Origin: Anaerolineae bacterium
Lineage (GTDB): Bacteria > Pseudomonadota > Alphaproteobacteria > DSM-16000 > Inquilinaceae
Length of the DNA: 60,451 nucleotides
Reading direction: 5' to 3'
Assembly (NCBI GenBank): GCA_028285185.1
Contig: JANQQD010000035.1
Span: 1 to 60,451, forward strand
Of this stretch, positions 26,728-35,979 are shown in pieces. The notes under the pieces are model-generated. The model worked only from the letters and a program-made list of their open reading frames with translations, made no database searches and was not told the origin of the DNA. The translations under genes and the position numbers were made by a program. Positions within the stretch are counted from its first letter, which is position 1. Each line of letters opens with the position of its first letter.

Positions 26728-27143
26728 ACGCGCCGGACGCCGGAACCGATGTGACGGGCGGCTGCTTGTGCGGCGCCGTTCGCTACAGCGTCCGCTGGCC
26801 GCCGCTGAATATCGGATACTGTCACTGTCGGATGTGCCAGCGGGCGTCGGGCGCACCGGTCGTCGCCTGGCTCACTGTCGCCCGGCAGAATTTCCAGTTA
26901 ACGAGTGGCGAAACACGAGCCCATCGGTCATCGTCTCGCGGCCTCCGCCGGTTCTGCCCGGTTTGCGGCACGCCGCTGACCATGGAGGTGCCGGGCGACG
27001 ACCGTGAGATCGATGTCACCGTGGCCAGTCTCGACACGCCGGAAATAGCAGCGCCCGATCACCATGGCTGGACATCGAACCGCGTCGCTTGGTTCGACAC
27101 CTCCGACCGGCTGCCCCGATACGGCGAAGACTATCCCGGCTGA
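26724..27143 (+). CDS. GFA-family (glutathione-dependent formaldehyde-activating-like) zinc protein
   Basis: 139 residues. The Cys ligands of the GFA fold are complete: GGCLCGAVRYSV, YCHCRMCQRASGAP and RFCPVCGTPL. Members are small zinc proteins; few have a proven reaction, so no substrate is proposed. The ATGA overlap with xthA indicates translational coupling. Confidence 0.88.
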   Translation: MNAPDAGTDVTGGCLCGAVRYSVRWPPLNIGYCHCRMCQRASGAPVVAWLTVARQNFQLTSGETRAHRSSSRGLRRFCPVCGTPLTMEVPGDDREIDVTVASLDTPEIAAPDHHGWTSNRVAWFDTSDRLPRYGEDYPG

Positions 27144-27397
27144 AATCGCTGCCGCCCGGCTCGCACGATCTGTCTGAAGGCTAATGCGATCACGCCCGGT
27201 CGAGGTGGTCCGTGAAAGCTGGTGCGATCTGTGTCATATGGTCGAGCTCTAGGGCGGCTGCGTCCTATCGACGTTGACGCTTTCATTTGCGTTGCCCTCG
27301 CCTTCGAATACGGGGACGGTGTAGGAAAGCGATCCGGGTCCATCGGCATAGGCTGGGACGCGAAGATAACAAATCAAAAATCTAGGGAGACGACACC

Positions 27398-28552
27398 ATG
27401 GAAAAGATGCGTTTGACGTTGGCCTGCGCCGCCCTGGCGACGGCGGCGGCCTTTGGCGGCGGCGCGGCCGAAGCGCAGGAGCCGATCCGCATCGGATCGT
27501 TCCTGTCCGTCACCGGGCCAGCGTCGTTCCTCGGCGACCCGGAGCAGAAGACGCTGGAAATGTATGTGGAGGAGCTGAACGCCGCTGGCGGCGTGATCGG
27601 CCGCCCCCTGGAACTGATCGTCTATGACGACGGCGGCGACGCCAATGCCGCGCGCACCTTTGCCACCCGCCTGATCGACGACGACGAGGTCGACCTGATC
27701 ATCGGCGGCTCCACCACTGGCGCCACCATGGCGGTCGTGCCGCTGGCGGAGGAAGCGGAGATCCCGTTCATCTCCCTTGCCGGCGCCGTGGTCATCATCG
27801 ACCCGGTGAAGGCCTGGGTGTTCAAGACCCCGCATACAGACCGCATGGCGTGCGAGAAGATCTTTGAAGACATGGTCGCCAACGGCATTTCGTCGATCGC
27901 CATGATCGCCGGCACCGGCGGGTTCGGCACATCGATGCGCGAACAGTGCCTGGATGCAGCCGACGCCTATGAGATCGCGATCGTCGCCGACGAGACCTAC
28001 GGGCCGCGCGACAGCGACATGACCCCCCAGCTTACGAACATCCGGAATACCGAGGGCGTCGAGGCCGTGCTGAATGCCGGCTTCGGCCAGGGGCCGGCCA
28101 TCGTCACCCGCAACTTCGCCCAGCTCGGCATCGACGTGCCGCTCTATCAGAGCCACGGCGTCGCCAGCGCCTCGTATATCGAGCTGGCCGGCGACGCCGC
28201 CGAGGGCGTACGGCTGCCGGCCTCAGCGCTGCTGGTGGCCGAAGACCTGCCGGAGGACGACCCCCAGCGCGAGGTCGTCGTCAGCTATAAGCAGGCCTTC
28301 GAGGAGAGGTGGGACCAGCCCGTCTCGACCTTCGGCGGGCATGCCTATGACGCGCTGTTCATTGCCGTGGACGCGATCGAACGCGCCGGCACGACTGAGC
28401 CCGAAGCCCTGCGGGAGGCCATTGAGCAGACATCGGGCTTCATGGGCACGGCCGGTGAGGTCAATTTCTCGCCCGACGACCATCTGGGGCTGGACCTGAC
28501 GGCCTTCCGGATGCTCGAGATCCGCGACGGAACCTGGACGATCGTTGAGTAG
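27398..28552 (+). CDS. Branched-chain amino-acid-type ABC transporter binding protein
   Basis: 384 residues with a signal peptide (LACAALATAAAFGGGAAEAQ). The mature protein starts EPIRIGSFLSVTGPASFLGDP and has the two-lobed LivJ-type fold with NAAGGVIGRPLELIVYDDGGDA and GGSTTGATMAVVPLAEE. GGGAG-like GGGAGACGAC precedes the ATG. It is the first gene of a liv operon. The ligand could be an amino acid or another small acid or amide; context does not decide. It captures substrate in the periplasm for LivHMGF. Confidence 0.92.
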   Translation: MEKMRLTLACAALATAAAFGGGAAEAQEPIRIGSFLSVTGPASFLGDPEQKTLEMYVEELNAAGGVIGRPLELIVYDDGGDANAARTFATRLIDDDEVDLIIGGSTTGATMAVVPLAEEAEIPFISLAGAVVIIDPVKAWVFKTPHTDRMACEKIFEDMVANGISSIAMIAGTGGFGTSMREQCLDAADAYEIAIVADETYGPRDSDMTPQLTNIRNTEGVEAVLNAGFGQGPAIVTRNFAQLGIDVPLYQSHGVASASYIELAGDAAEGVRLPASALLVAEDLPEDDPQREVVVSYKQAFEERWDQPVSTFGGHAYDALFIAVDAIERAGTTEPEALREAIEQTSGFMGTAGEVNFSPDDHLGLDLTAFRMLEIRDGTWTIVE

Positions 28553-28590
28553 GGCGCCGTGGCGCCGCGGGTGCGCCCCGCACCGCAGCC
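28551..28590 (+). promoter_or_regulatory. Hairpin between the binding-protein gene and livH
   Basis: GTGCG-CCC-CGCAC at 28571-28583, extended by a bulged GCG/CGC, lies directly after the binding-protein stop, next to a GGCGCC-GT-GGCGCC repeat. There is no T run. Such structures often protect the upstream message so that the binding protein is made in excess; this role is inferred. Confidence 0.4.
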
Positions 28591-28690
28591 CGGATCATAC
28601 CGGCGCGGTGCGGGCCCATCCGGCCCTGATCATCACGTCCCGGGCGCGGGCCGACGCAGGGCCGACGTGATCTTCCGGTAGACGCCGACC

Positions 28691-29563
28691 ATGTCAGAAT
28701 TCCTGCAATTCCTGTTCTCGGGTCTCACGGTCGGCGCCGTTTATGCCATGGTCGCGCTGGGGTTCACGATCATCTACAACGCCAGCGAGGTGATCAACTT
28801 CGCCCAGGGCGAATTCGTGATGATCGGCGGCATGTCGTCGGTCTTCCTGCTGTCCGCCGGGGTGCCTATGCCGCTGGCCATGCTGGCCGCTGTCGTGATT
28901 GCCGTCGGCGTCGGCCTCGCATTGCATGCGCTGGCGATCGAACCGGCGCGCGGCGCCTCGGTCGTCACGTTGATCATCATCACCATCGGGGCGTCGATCC
29001 TGCTCAGGGGGCTGGCGCAGGTGGTGTTCGACCGGCAATTCCACAGCCTGCCGGCCTTTTCCGGCGACGATCCGATCACGATCGCCGGCGCTGCCCTGTT
29101 GCCGCAGACGCTCTGGGTCTTCGGCGGCGCGTTGATCATCGTGCTGGCGCTCGGCTGGTTCTTCACTCGCACTCTCACCGGCAAGGCGGTCATGGCCACT
29201 GCGCACAATCGACTGGCCGCACAGCTTGTCGGGGTCAACGTGCGGTTCGTGCTGATGCTGAGCTTTGGCCTTTCCGCCGGCATCGGCGCCATCGCCGGCG
29301 TGCTGGTCACGCCGATCACGCTCACCAGCTACGACGTCGGCACAATGCTGGCCTTGAAGGGATTCGCGGCCGCCATCCTCGGCGGGCTGGGCAGTGCGGT
29401 CGGGGCGGTGCTGGGCGGCCTGCTGGTCGGCATCGCGGAAGCCATGGGTGCGGGCTATATCTCTTCGGAGTACAAGGACGCGATTGCCTTCGTCATCATC
29501 CTGTTGGTGCTGTTCTTCCTGCCGCGCGGGCTGTTGGGCGGCAAGGCTGCGGAACGGGTCTGA
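28691..29563 (+). CDS. livH: Branched-chain amino-acid ABC transporter permease LivH
   Basis: 290 residues, about eight membrane helices. LivH signatures are GLTVGAVYAMVALGFTIIYNASEVINFAQGEFVM at the N-terminus and KGFAAAILGGLGSAVGAVLGGLLVG, with the EAA-like cytoplasmic loop. It forms the membrane channel with LivM, whose gene starts four bases after its stop. Confidence 0.94.
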   Translation: MSEFLQFLFSGLTVGAVYAMVALGFTIIYNASEVINFAQGEFVMIGGMSSVFLLSAGVPMPLAMLAAVVIAVGVGLALHALAIEPARGASVVTLIIITIGASILLRGLAQVVFDRQFHSLPAFSGDDPITIAGAALLPQTLWVFGGALIIVLALGWFFTRTLTGKAVMATAHNRLAAQLVGVNVRFVLMLSFGLSAGIGAIAGVLVTPITLTSYDVGTMLALKGFAAAILGGLGSAVGAVLGGLLVGIAEAMGAGYISSEYKDAIAFVIILLVLFFLPRGLLGGKAAERV

Positions 29564-29567
29564 TCGG

Positions 29568-30539
29568 GTGCGCGTTCCCCTGCCCTCTGAAGACTGGATC
29601 GCCGATCCGCGGCGCGGCGGTCTGTCCCTCATGGCGCTCGTCCTGGCGGTTCTGCCGGTTTTTCTGTCCAACAGGTTTTACTACGACGTTGCGATCCATG
29701 CCGGCCTCGCAGCCATCGCCGTCGTCGGCCTGAACCTGCTGATCGGCTATGCCGGCCAGATCAGCCTGGGCCATGCCGGCTTCTTCGGCCTTGGCGCCTA
29801 TGGCTCGGCCGTGCTGACCGGCACGCATGGCTGGCCGCCGATGCTGGCGCTCTTGGCCTCGGCCCTGGTCGTGGCACTGCTGGCGTTTCTGGTGGGCCGG
29901 CCGATCCTGCGCCTGCGTGGCCACTACCTGGCCATGGCGACGCTGGGTATGGGTCTCTTGATTTTCATGGTGATCACCAATGAGCGGGCGATCACCGGCG
30001 GGCCGGACGGCATGGCGGTGCCTGCCCTGGACGTCTTCGGCTTCGCCCTCGGCGGCCGCGACAAGCAGGCCTGGTATGCTCTGGTGGCGGTGTGCCTGCT
30101 GCTGGCCGTCTGGCTGGCGCTGAACCTGATCGACTCGCCCGTGGGGCGGGCTTTGCGGGCCCTGCACGGCTCGGAAGTCGCAGCCCGCGTCGGCGGCGTG
30201 GACGTTGCCGAATACAAGCTGATCATCTTTGTGATCTCCGCCGTCTATGCCAGCGTCGCGGGATCGCTCAGCGCCCACTACAGCGGCTTCATCACGCCCG
30301 ATGCCGTCGGCTTCCTGCATTCGATCGAGCTGGTGACCATGGTGGTGCTGGGTGGCATGGCGTCGACCTACGGCGCCGTCGTCGGGGCCGCCGTACTGGT
30401 GGCCTTGCCGCAGTTCCTGACCGCCTTCCACGACTATGAGCAGGTGATGTTGGGCGCGATCCTGATCGCCTGCATGATCTTCCTCAGGCGCGGCCTGCTG
30501 CCCAGTGCCATCGACCTCATTCGGGCGCGCCGGCCATGA
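29568..30539 (+). CDS. livM: Branched-chain amino-acid ABC transporter permease LivM
   Basis: 323 residues from a GTG at 29568, chosen because it follows the livH stop directly; the frame is open further into livH without coding sense. Family blocks are LLIGYAGQISLGHAGFFGLGAYGSA and IVFVISA..AGSLSAHYSGFITPD..., and VVLGGMASTYGAVVGA. About nine helices. It overlaps livG by 4 bp. Confidence 0.94.
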   Translation: MRVPLPSEDWIADPRRGGLSLMALVLAVLPVFLSNRFYYDVAIHAGLAAIAVVGLNLLIGYAGQISLGHAGFFGLGAYGSAVLTGTHGWPPMLALLASALVVALLAFLVGRPILRLRGHYLAMATLGMGLLIFMVITNERAITGGPDGMAVPALDVFGFALGGRDKQAWYALVAVCLLLAVWLALNLIDSPVGRALRALHGSEVAARVGGVDVAEYKLIIFVISAVYASVAGSLSAHYSGFITPDAVGFLHSIELVTMVVLGGMASTYGAVVGAAVLVALPQFLTAFHDYEQVMLGAILIACMIFLRRGLLPSAIDLIRARRP

Positions 30540-31330
30540 CGATCCTGGACGTCGAGGATCTGGCCAAGGGGTTCGGTGGCATCCGCGCCATCCAGGGGCT
30601 GTCGTTCTCTCTGCGCGCCGGGGCCATTCACTCGATCATCGGGCCGAACGGTGCGGGCAAGACCACCCTGTTCAACCTGATCACCGGGCTCTACGCCCCC
30701 GATCAGGGTCGCATCGCCTTCCTGGGTGAGACCGTCACGGGCCTGCCGCCCCATCACCTGGCCGCCATGGGCCTGCAGCGCACGTTCCAGAACCTGCAGA
30801 TCTTCGAAACCATGACGGCGGTGGAAAACGTCATGGTCGGCCGGCATCTGCACATTCTGCGCGGTCTCCTGCCGTCGCTGTTCCGGTTGCCAAGCATCGT
30901 GCGCTCCGACCGTGATGCGCGTGAGCGGGCAAGGCGGCTCTTGGAGTTCGTCGGTCTCGGCGCCTATGTCGAAACACCGGCCGGCGCCATGCCCTATGGC
31001 GCCCTGAAGCGGCTGGAGATCGCGCGCGCCCTCGCCGCCGAGCCCAAGCTGCTGTTGCTGGACGAACCGGCGGCGGGCTGCAATGCGGCAGAAACGCAGG
31101 AGATCGATACGCTGATCCAGCGCGTGGCCGCAGCCGGCGTCACCGTCGTGCTGGTGGAACACGACATGAGCCTGGTCATGGGCGTGTCGGACCACATCCT
31201 GGTGCTGGACCACGGCCAGAAGCTGGCGGAAGGTCCGGTGGACGAAATCCGCGCCAATCCGGCCGTGATCGAGGCCTATCTCGGCACCCGCGCCGCTGAG
31301 GCCGGTGCGGTCCCGGCGCCTGTCGGCTGA
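30536..31330 (+). CDS. livG: Branched-chain amino-acid ABC transporter ATPase LivG
   Basis: 264 residues. Walker A GPNGAGKTT near residue 38, Q-loop RTFQNLQIFETMTAVENVMVG, a slightly divergent signature (MPYGALKRLEIARAL instead of LSGGQ), Walker B LLLLDEPAAG and H-loop VEHDMSLVM. The PYGALKRLEIARAL form is usual for LivG. It energises import with LivF. Confidence 0.94.
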   Translation: MTILDVEDLAKGFGGIRAIQGLSFSLRAGAIHSIIGPNGAGKTTLFNLITGLYAPDQGRIAFLGETVTGLPPHHLAAMGLQRTFQNLQIFETMTAVENVMVGRHLHILRGLLPSLFRLPSIVRSDRDARERARRLLEFVGLGAYVETPAGAMPYGALKRLEIARALAAEPKLLLLDEPAAGCNAAETQEIDTLIQRVAAAGVTVVLVEHDMSLVMGVSDHILVLDHGQKLAEGPVDEIRANPAVIEAYLGTRAAEAGAVPAPVG

Positions 31331-31339
31331 GGGGCGCCA

Positions 31340-32044
<705 letters not shown>

Positions 32045-32065
32045 CTCCCGCCAACTTGGGACCCG

Positions 32066-32518
32066 CTAACCCTCTTCGCTGAGCGCGGCCAACGTGCGTC
32101 GGATGCGCGTTTCGTGCCCGCCGGCCCAATAGAGGCGCCGGCAAGTCGGGCATGTGCGGATCGGGGGCCGCGCTGCCATCGGTCTGCCTGCGCCGGGTTC
32201 CGCAAGGTGCAGGACCACATTGCAGATCAGGCAGCGGCTCAGCGGATTGTGCTGCCAGTCGATGATCACCTGCTGCTGTAGCGAGGCGCTCTGTTCCGCC
32301 AACCGGTCGCCTGAGATGACAACCACCGCACCGTCGGCGTATCTGTGGCGGGAGAGCGCGCGGTCGCGCGTGATCAGCAGACGGTCCTCGCGGATCGCAT
32401 CGGCCAGAATGTCGCGGTCACGCGCATGGGCATCGGCCGCCGTCGTGTCATAGCCTGCTGCACGCAGCCAGCGCGCCAGGCGCAGCAGCATCCGGTCGCA
32501 GAGGAAGCGTTGCGGCAT
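32066..32518 (-). CDS. Mut7-C RNase-domain protein with zinc ribbon
   Basis: 150 residues from the ATG at 32518. The N-terminal part has the PIN-like Mut7-C pattern: FLCDRMLLRLARWLRAAGYDT, then DRDILADAIREDRLLITRD with the acidic residues. The C-terminal third carries two CxxC pairs (SRCLICN and RTCPTCRR), a zinc ribbon. These proteins are presumed RNases; targets unknown. The divergent hydrolase gene starts 32 bases away, so promoters must overlap. Confidence 0.85.
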   Translation of the reverse strand: MPQRFLCDRMLLRLARWLRAAGYDTTAADAHARDRDILADAIREDRLLITRDRALSRHRYADGAVVVISGDRLAEQSASLQQQVIIDWQHNPLSRCLICNVVLHLAEPGAGRPMAARPPIRTCPTCRRLYWAGGHETRIRRTLAALSEEG

Positions 32519-32549
32519 GACCTCAGGCATCGGGAGAGCGGTGCGTCGC

Positions 32550-33380
32550 ATGATCACTTTCGCCACCGTCGCCGGTCTGGTCTACGGCCTCATTGTCGCC
32601 GGCCTCTATTTCGGCCAGCGCTCGCTGTTGTATTTTCCCGATCGCACGGTGCCCGATCCAGCCCAGTATGGTGTCGCCTACGCCATGACGACGGTCCGCT
32701 ATGACACCGAAGACGGGCTGGCCCTGTCTGCGTGGTATCGACCGGCGGACAGGGACGACCGGGCAACGGTGGTCTACTTCCACGGCAATGGCGGCCATCA
32801 CGGTCATCGCGGGCCGACCGTCCGCTATCTTTGGGAGTCGGGCTACGGCGTCCTGCTGGCAGGCTATCGCGGCTATGGCGGCAATCCAGGTTCCCCGAGC
32901 GAGACAGGGCTGGCTGCCGATGCGCGGGCCGCGCTGCGGTGGCTGGCCGATCAGGGTGTCGGCTCAGATTGCATCGTGCTTTACGGCGAATCGCTCGGTT
33001 CCGGCGTCGCCATCCGCCTGGGCTCGGAAACCGATGTCGCCGCCGTTCTGCTGGAATCGCCCTTCAGCTCGATCGCCGATGTGGGCCAGGCGCATTATCC
33101 GGTGTTCCCGGTCCGGCTGCTGTTGCGCGACCGGTTCGACAGCACGTCAAGGGTTGCGGATATCGGCGCGCCGATCCTGGTGATGCATGGCGACGCCGAC
33201 CGGACCGTGCCGATCAGATTCGGCCGCCGGCTGTTCGAGGCCGCGGCCGAGCCCAAGCAGGCCTGGTGGGTGCCCGGCGGCGGGCATGTGGATCTACACC
33301 GTTACGGCGCCGCCGGCGTCGTACTGGAATTCCTCGGACAGCATGCGGCGGGCTGCACGCCCGCCGACGCTCACGAATAG
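32550..33380 (+). CDS. Alpha/beta hydrolase with N-terminal membrane anchor
   Basis: 276 residues from the ATG at 32550, which has GGAGAG upstream; the frame is also open to 32517. A membrane helix (MITFATVAGLVYGLIVAGLYFG) is followed by LYFPD, VVYFHGNGGHHGHR (oxyanion region), the nucleophile elbow YGESLGSG, a late Asp (MHGDADRTVP) and the His of GGGHVDL. This is the ABHD13/BEM46 type. Substrate unknown. Confidence 0.88.
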   Translation: MITFATVAGLVYGLIVAGLYFGQRSLLYFPDRTVPDPAQYGVAYAMTTVRYDTEDGLALSAWYRPADRDDRATVVYFHGNGGHHGHRGPTVRYLWESGYGVLLAGYRGYGGNPGSPSETGLAADARAALRWLADQGVGSDCIVLYGESLGSGVAIRLGSETDVAAVLLESPFSSIADVGQAHYPVFPVRLLLRDRFDSTSRVADIGAPILVMHGDADRTVPIRFGRRLFEAAAEPKQAWWVPGGGHVDLHRYGAAGVVLEFLGQHAAGCTPADAHE

Positions 33381-33526
33381 GTCGGATGGAACGGGATCGT
33401 CCGCCCCAGTGCCCGGCGATAGGACGCCCACTCGCTCACGGTATGCACCGTATCGCGTTCGTCGCGCCGGAATGACCGATACGCTGGGAAGATGTACCCT
33501 CTCCAAAGAACAAGATGACGCAGCAT
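33371..33526 (-). CDS. Possible small protein, 51 residues
   Basis: An ATG at 33526 follows GAGGGGG by about nine bases. The protein starts MLRHLVLWRGYIFPAYRSFR and is rich in aromatic and basic residues, unlike the Ala/Arg/Pro-rich shadow frames around it. It overlaps the end of the hydrolase gene by ten bases tail to tail. No family recognised; reality uncertain. Confidence 0.4.
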   Translation of the reverse strand: MLRHLVLWRGYIFPAYRSFRRDERDTVHTVSEWASYRRALGRTIPFHPTYS

Positions 33527-33907
33527 GGACTTTTCCCCCTCTTGTTGCGGGCTGCTCAATTCACGGCACCCCTTGTTTCAGCGACCCTGACTTTGCTCTT
33601 GCCAGTTCGAGAGGTGGTTGCAGCGCCCTCTCTTCAGCCTTTCCGGCCATTGACGTGTCTATCGGCCCGAGCCGCCTGAAGCGGCCTGGGTGGCGAATCC
33701 AGCCCGACTAGAGCCGGACGACGTGGAACGGTCGCCATTGTTTGGCAGACCGTCGGCAAAACGCCCATTCTGCAGGCGAGTGGTACCCTCGTGGGTCCGG
33801 TTGCAGGACATGGATGTGCCGGAGTTGCGGCACATATCCACGCCACCGAGGCGATCGCGCCAGCATCGGTTCTCTCCCGGGTCCAGCGTCATGTCTCATA
33901 TTAGTAT
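33527..33907. other. Gap without a recognised gene
   Basis: About 380 bases between the small ORF and the operator region of the HTH gene. Short frames exist on both strands but all have skewed composition and no ribosome site. I see no RNA gene or repeat here. Confidence 0.5.
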
Positions 33908-33955
33908 GGGCGCACGGAGTGCGCCCTTCAAGGAAAAAATGTGCACACCGTGCGC
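33908..33955. promoter_or_regulatory. Two palindromes upstream of the HTH gene (likely operators)
   Basis: GGGCGCACGGAGTGCGCCC at 33908-33926 is a perfect 8-bp inverted repeat with a GGA spacer. GTGCAC-ACC-GTGCGC at 33941-33955 has nearly the same core in reverse (CAC-GGT-GTG). Centres are about 31 bp apart, three helical turns. Neither is followed by a T run suited to a terminator for a nearby gene. Autoregulation by the HTH protein 65 bases downstream is inferred. Confidence 0.5.
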
Positions 33956-34019
33956 CTTTTGGAGTAAGCTGGACGAATGAGAGACTTGTGTAGGTTCGCA
34001 GAGGCTGAGGATCCCGACC

Positions 34020-34307
34020 GTGCAACCCAAGGCCTTCCGCCGTTGGCGCAAATCACTTGGCCTTTCGCAGAAGGAAGCGGCAGCGGCCCTGGGCCTCAAG
34101 CGCCGCGTCGTCCAGTATTACGAGAAGGGCGAACGCGAGGGTGAGCCGATCGAGATCCCGAAATCCGTCCGACTGGCCTGCTATGCCGTGAGCGCCGGCG
34201 TCCGCGACTATCATGGGCCGCCGGCTGAGGCGGATCCCAAGGCCACCGAAACCTCGGGTGAGACCGCGCATCAAGCGCAGTATACGGTCGGCAAAGGCGG
34301 CGAGTGA
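34020..34307 (+). CDS. Small XRE-type helix-turn-helix regulator
   Basis: 95 residues from a GTG. The HTH covers FRRWRKSLGLSQKEAAAALGL and continues KRRVVQYYEKGER, with LSQKEAA and RRVVQYYE as the two helices. The block PKSVRLACYAVSAGVRDYHGPP is shared by a small alphaproteobacterial regulator group. The C-terminal 25 residues are polar. Likely binds the palindromes just upstream and represses its own gene. The patatin gene follows 107 bases later. Confidence 0.85.
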   Translation: MQPKAFRRWRKSLGLSQKEAAAALGLKRRVVQYYEKGEREGEPIEIPKSVRLACYAVSAGVRDYHGPPAEADPKATETSGETAHQAQYTVGKGGE

Positions 34308-34414
34308 GCGCTGCGACAGGCACCACAGCCCGATAGGGAGTTGCCTTCCGATCCCACCAGCCGGACAACTGCGCTCGGCAGAACTGTCCCGTTCATGCAC
34401 CGCCGGAGCGACGA

Positions 34415-35431
34415 ATGACTGCAGCGGCCCGTGACCTGGGGGCGCAATCAGACCGCCCGCGCCTCGGCCTTGCCCTTGGTGGCGGCGTTGCCCGCGGCTT
34501 TGCCCATATCGGCGTGCTTCGCGTGCTGGAGCGGGAAGGCTTTGTGCCGGATGTGGTCGCCGGCACGTCGATCGGTGCGGTCGCCGGGGGATGCTATGTG
34601 GCCGGGGTGCTGGACGCGTTCGAGGACTGGGCGCGGTCGCTGAACCGCCTCAAGGTCGTGGGATATCTCGATTTCAAGCTCGGCCGGTCGGGCCTGCTGG
34701 CCGGGGAGCGCCTCAGCGCAGTCCTGCGCCGGCATCTGGGCGACCGTCTGGTGGAAGACCTGTCGAGCCCCTTTGCCGCCGTGGCTACGGACCTGGCGTC
34801 CGGTCGTGAGGTCTGGATTCGCGAGGGACCGCTGACCGATGCGGTGCGTGCAAGCTACGCGCTACCGGGGGTGTTTCCGCCGGTCCGGTTCGACCGGCGC
34901 ATGCTGGTGGACGGCGGACTGCTGAACCCGGTTCCCGTGGCCCCATGCGTTGCCATGGGGGCCCATGTCGTGGTCGCCGTCAACCTGACCGCCGACCGTG
35001 GCCGGAGGACCGGCCGGGACCTTGCGGCCCTGCCGGGCGCCGGCAGCGTCGATGACCTGGACACCGCCACGGAGTCGGCCGGACACCGGGGACGCCCGCG
35101 CATGCCCCGTTTCGGGGGCTTTGAGCGGCGGCTGTTTCAGCGGCGCCGGGGCGAACCCAGCGTCGTGTCGGTGATGATGGCCACGATGGGCATCGTGCTG
35201 GACCGGATTGCGCGGATTCGCCTGGCCGGCGATGCGCCCGACGTGATGATAGCGCCCAGAATTGGGCATATCGGCTTTGCGGACTTCGATCGCGCCGAAG
35301 AACTCATCGCCCGCGGTGCCGAGGCTGCGGAAGCCGTACTGCCCGAGCTTCGCAGCCTGTTGGCCGGCAAGCGGGAGCATCGGCCGCCAGCCGAATTCGA
35401 CCCGGATCGACCGGCGGAACCGGTCGCCTGA
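34415..35431 (+). CDS. Patatin-like phospholipase
   Basis: 338 residues; GGAG precedes the ATG. The oxyanion loop LALGGGVARGFAHIGVLRVL, nucleophile elbow VAGTSIGAVAG (GxSxG) near residue 50 and catalytic Asp in MLVDGGLLNPVP near 165 form a complete Ser-Asp dyad. No signal peptide or membrane helix is evident, so it is a cytoplasmic or membrane-associated lipid acyl hydrolase. The RssA-like group is the nearest type by motif. Confidence 0.9.
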   Translation: MTAAARDLGAQSDRPRLGLALGGGVARGFAHIGVLRVLEREGFVPDVVAGTSIGAVAGGCYVAGVLDAFEDWARSLNRLKVVGYLDFKLGRSGLLAGERLSAVLRRHLGDRLVEDLSSPFAAVATDLASGREVWIREGPLTDAVRASYALPGVFPPVRFDRRMLVDGGLLNPVPVAPCVAMGAHVVVAVNLTADRGRRTGRDLAALPGAGSVDDLDTATESAGHRGRPRMPRFGGFERRLFQRRRGEPSVVSVMMATMGIVLDRIARIRLAGDAPDVMIAPRIGHIGFADFDRAEELIARGAEAAEAVLPELRSLLAGKREHRPPAEFDPDRPAEPVA

Positions 35432-35457
35432 GAGTTCCGATCCGGATCGCCGCCGCC

Positions 35458-35766
35458 TCACCCCTCGGTCGCGCAGTCACGTTCCATGGCGCGGTACCGC
35501 GTCAGGCGCGTCACGCGCAGCCCCGGCACGCCGTGAGCTTCGATCCGCTTCATCCAGACGGCGAGCTCTTCCGGTGACAGGTCATACCGGCGGCACGCCT
35601 CTTCTTCGCTGATCAGGCGCGAGCGGATGGCCTGCACGACCGCAGCCTTACGGCGGATGCCCCATCTCTTCGTATCTGCCGGAGGCAAGTCGGCCATCGA
35701 AATGGCGGTGGGCAGCACCGTGACATTCGAGCCACTGTAGCCGTCGCTTGAAGGATAGTGTCCCAT
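35458..35766 (-). CDS. sciP: CtrA inhibitor SciP (DUF1153)
   Basis: 102 residues from the ATG at 35766, with AAGGGG seven bases before it. The DUF1153 helix-turn-helix is clear: LPPADTKRWGIRRKAAVVQAI, then LISEEEACRRYDLSPEELAVW and HGVPGLRVTRLTRYR. SciP binds CtrA at promoters in alphaproteobacterial cell-cycle control and blocks its activation. The 210 bases upstream are strikingly AT-rich and probably contain its promoter; I see no obvious CtrA box. Confidence 0.9.
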   Translation of the reverse strand: MGHYPSSDGYSGSNVTVLPTAISMADLPPADTKRWGIRRKAAVVQAIRSRLISEEEACRRYDLSPEELAVWMKRIEAHGVPGLRVTRLTRYRAMERDCATEG

Positions 35767-35979
35767 AGCAAACCCCTTTGCGTCAGATGACGCACCCATT
35801 AATACAAAAGAGGTTTGAAGTATTAGTAAACGAGTGCGATTATTTATTTGGAATAATCTTGGATATTATTTTCTCATGATTTATAGAGAATGCGACAATT
35901 CGGGAGTTGCATCGACTATGTCGAGCTTTTTTCGGATTTGCTTTGATTGGCGCGCGGCGGCCACCGCGTGCAGCTGGTT

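Noticed and set aside
35912..35932. Hairpin TCGAC-TAT-GTCGA followed by six T
   Set aside because: As a terminator it would serve plus-strand transcripts, but the nearest plus-strand gene ends 480 bases upstream and the stem is only 5 bp.
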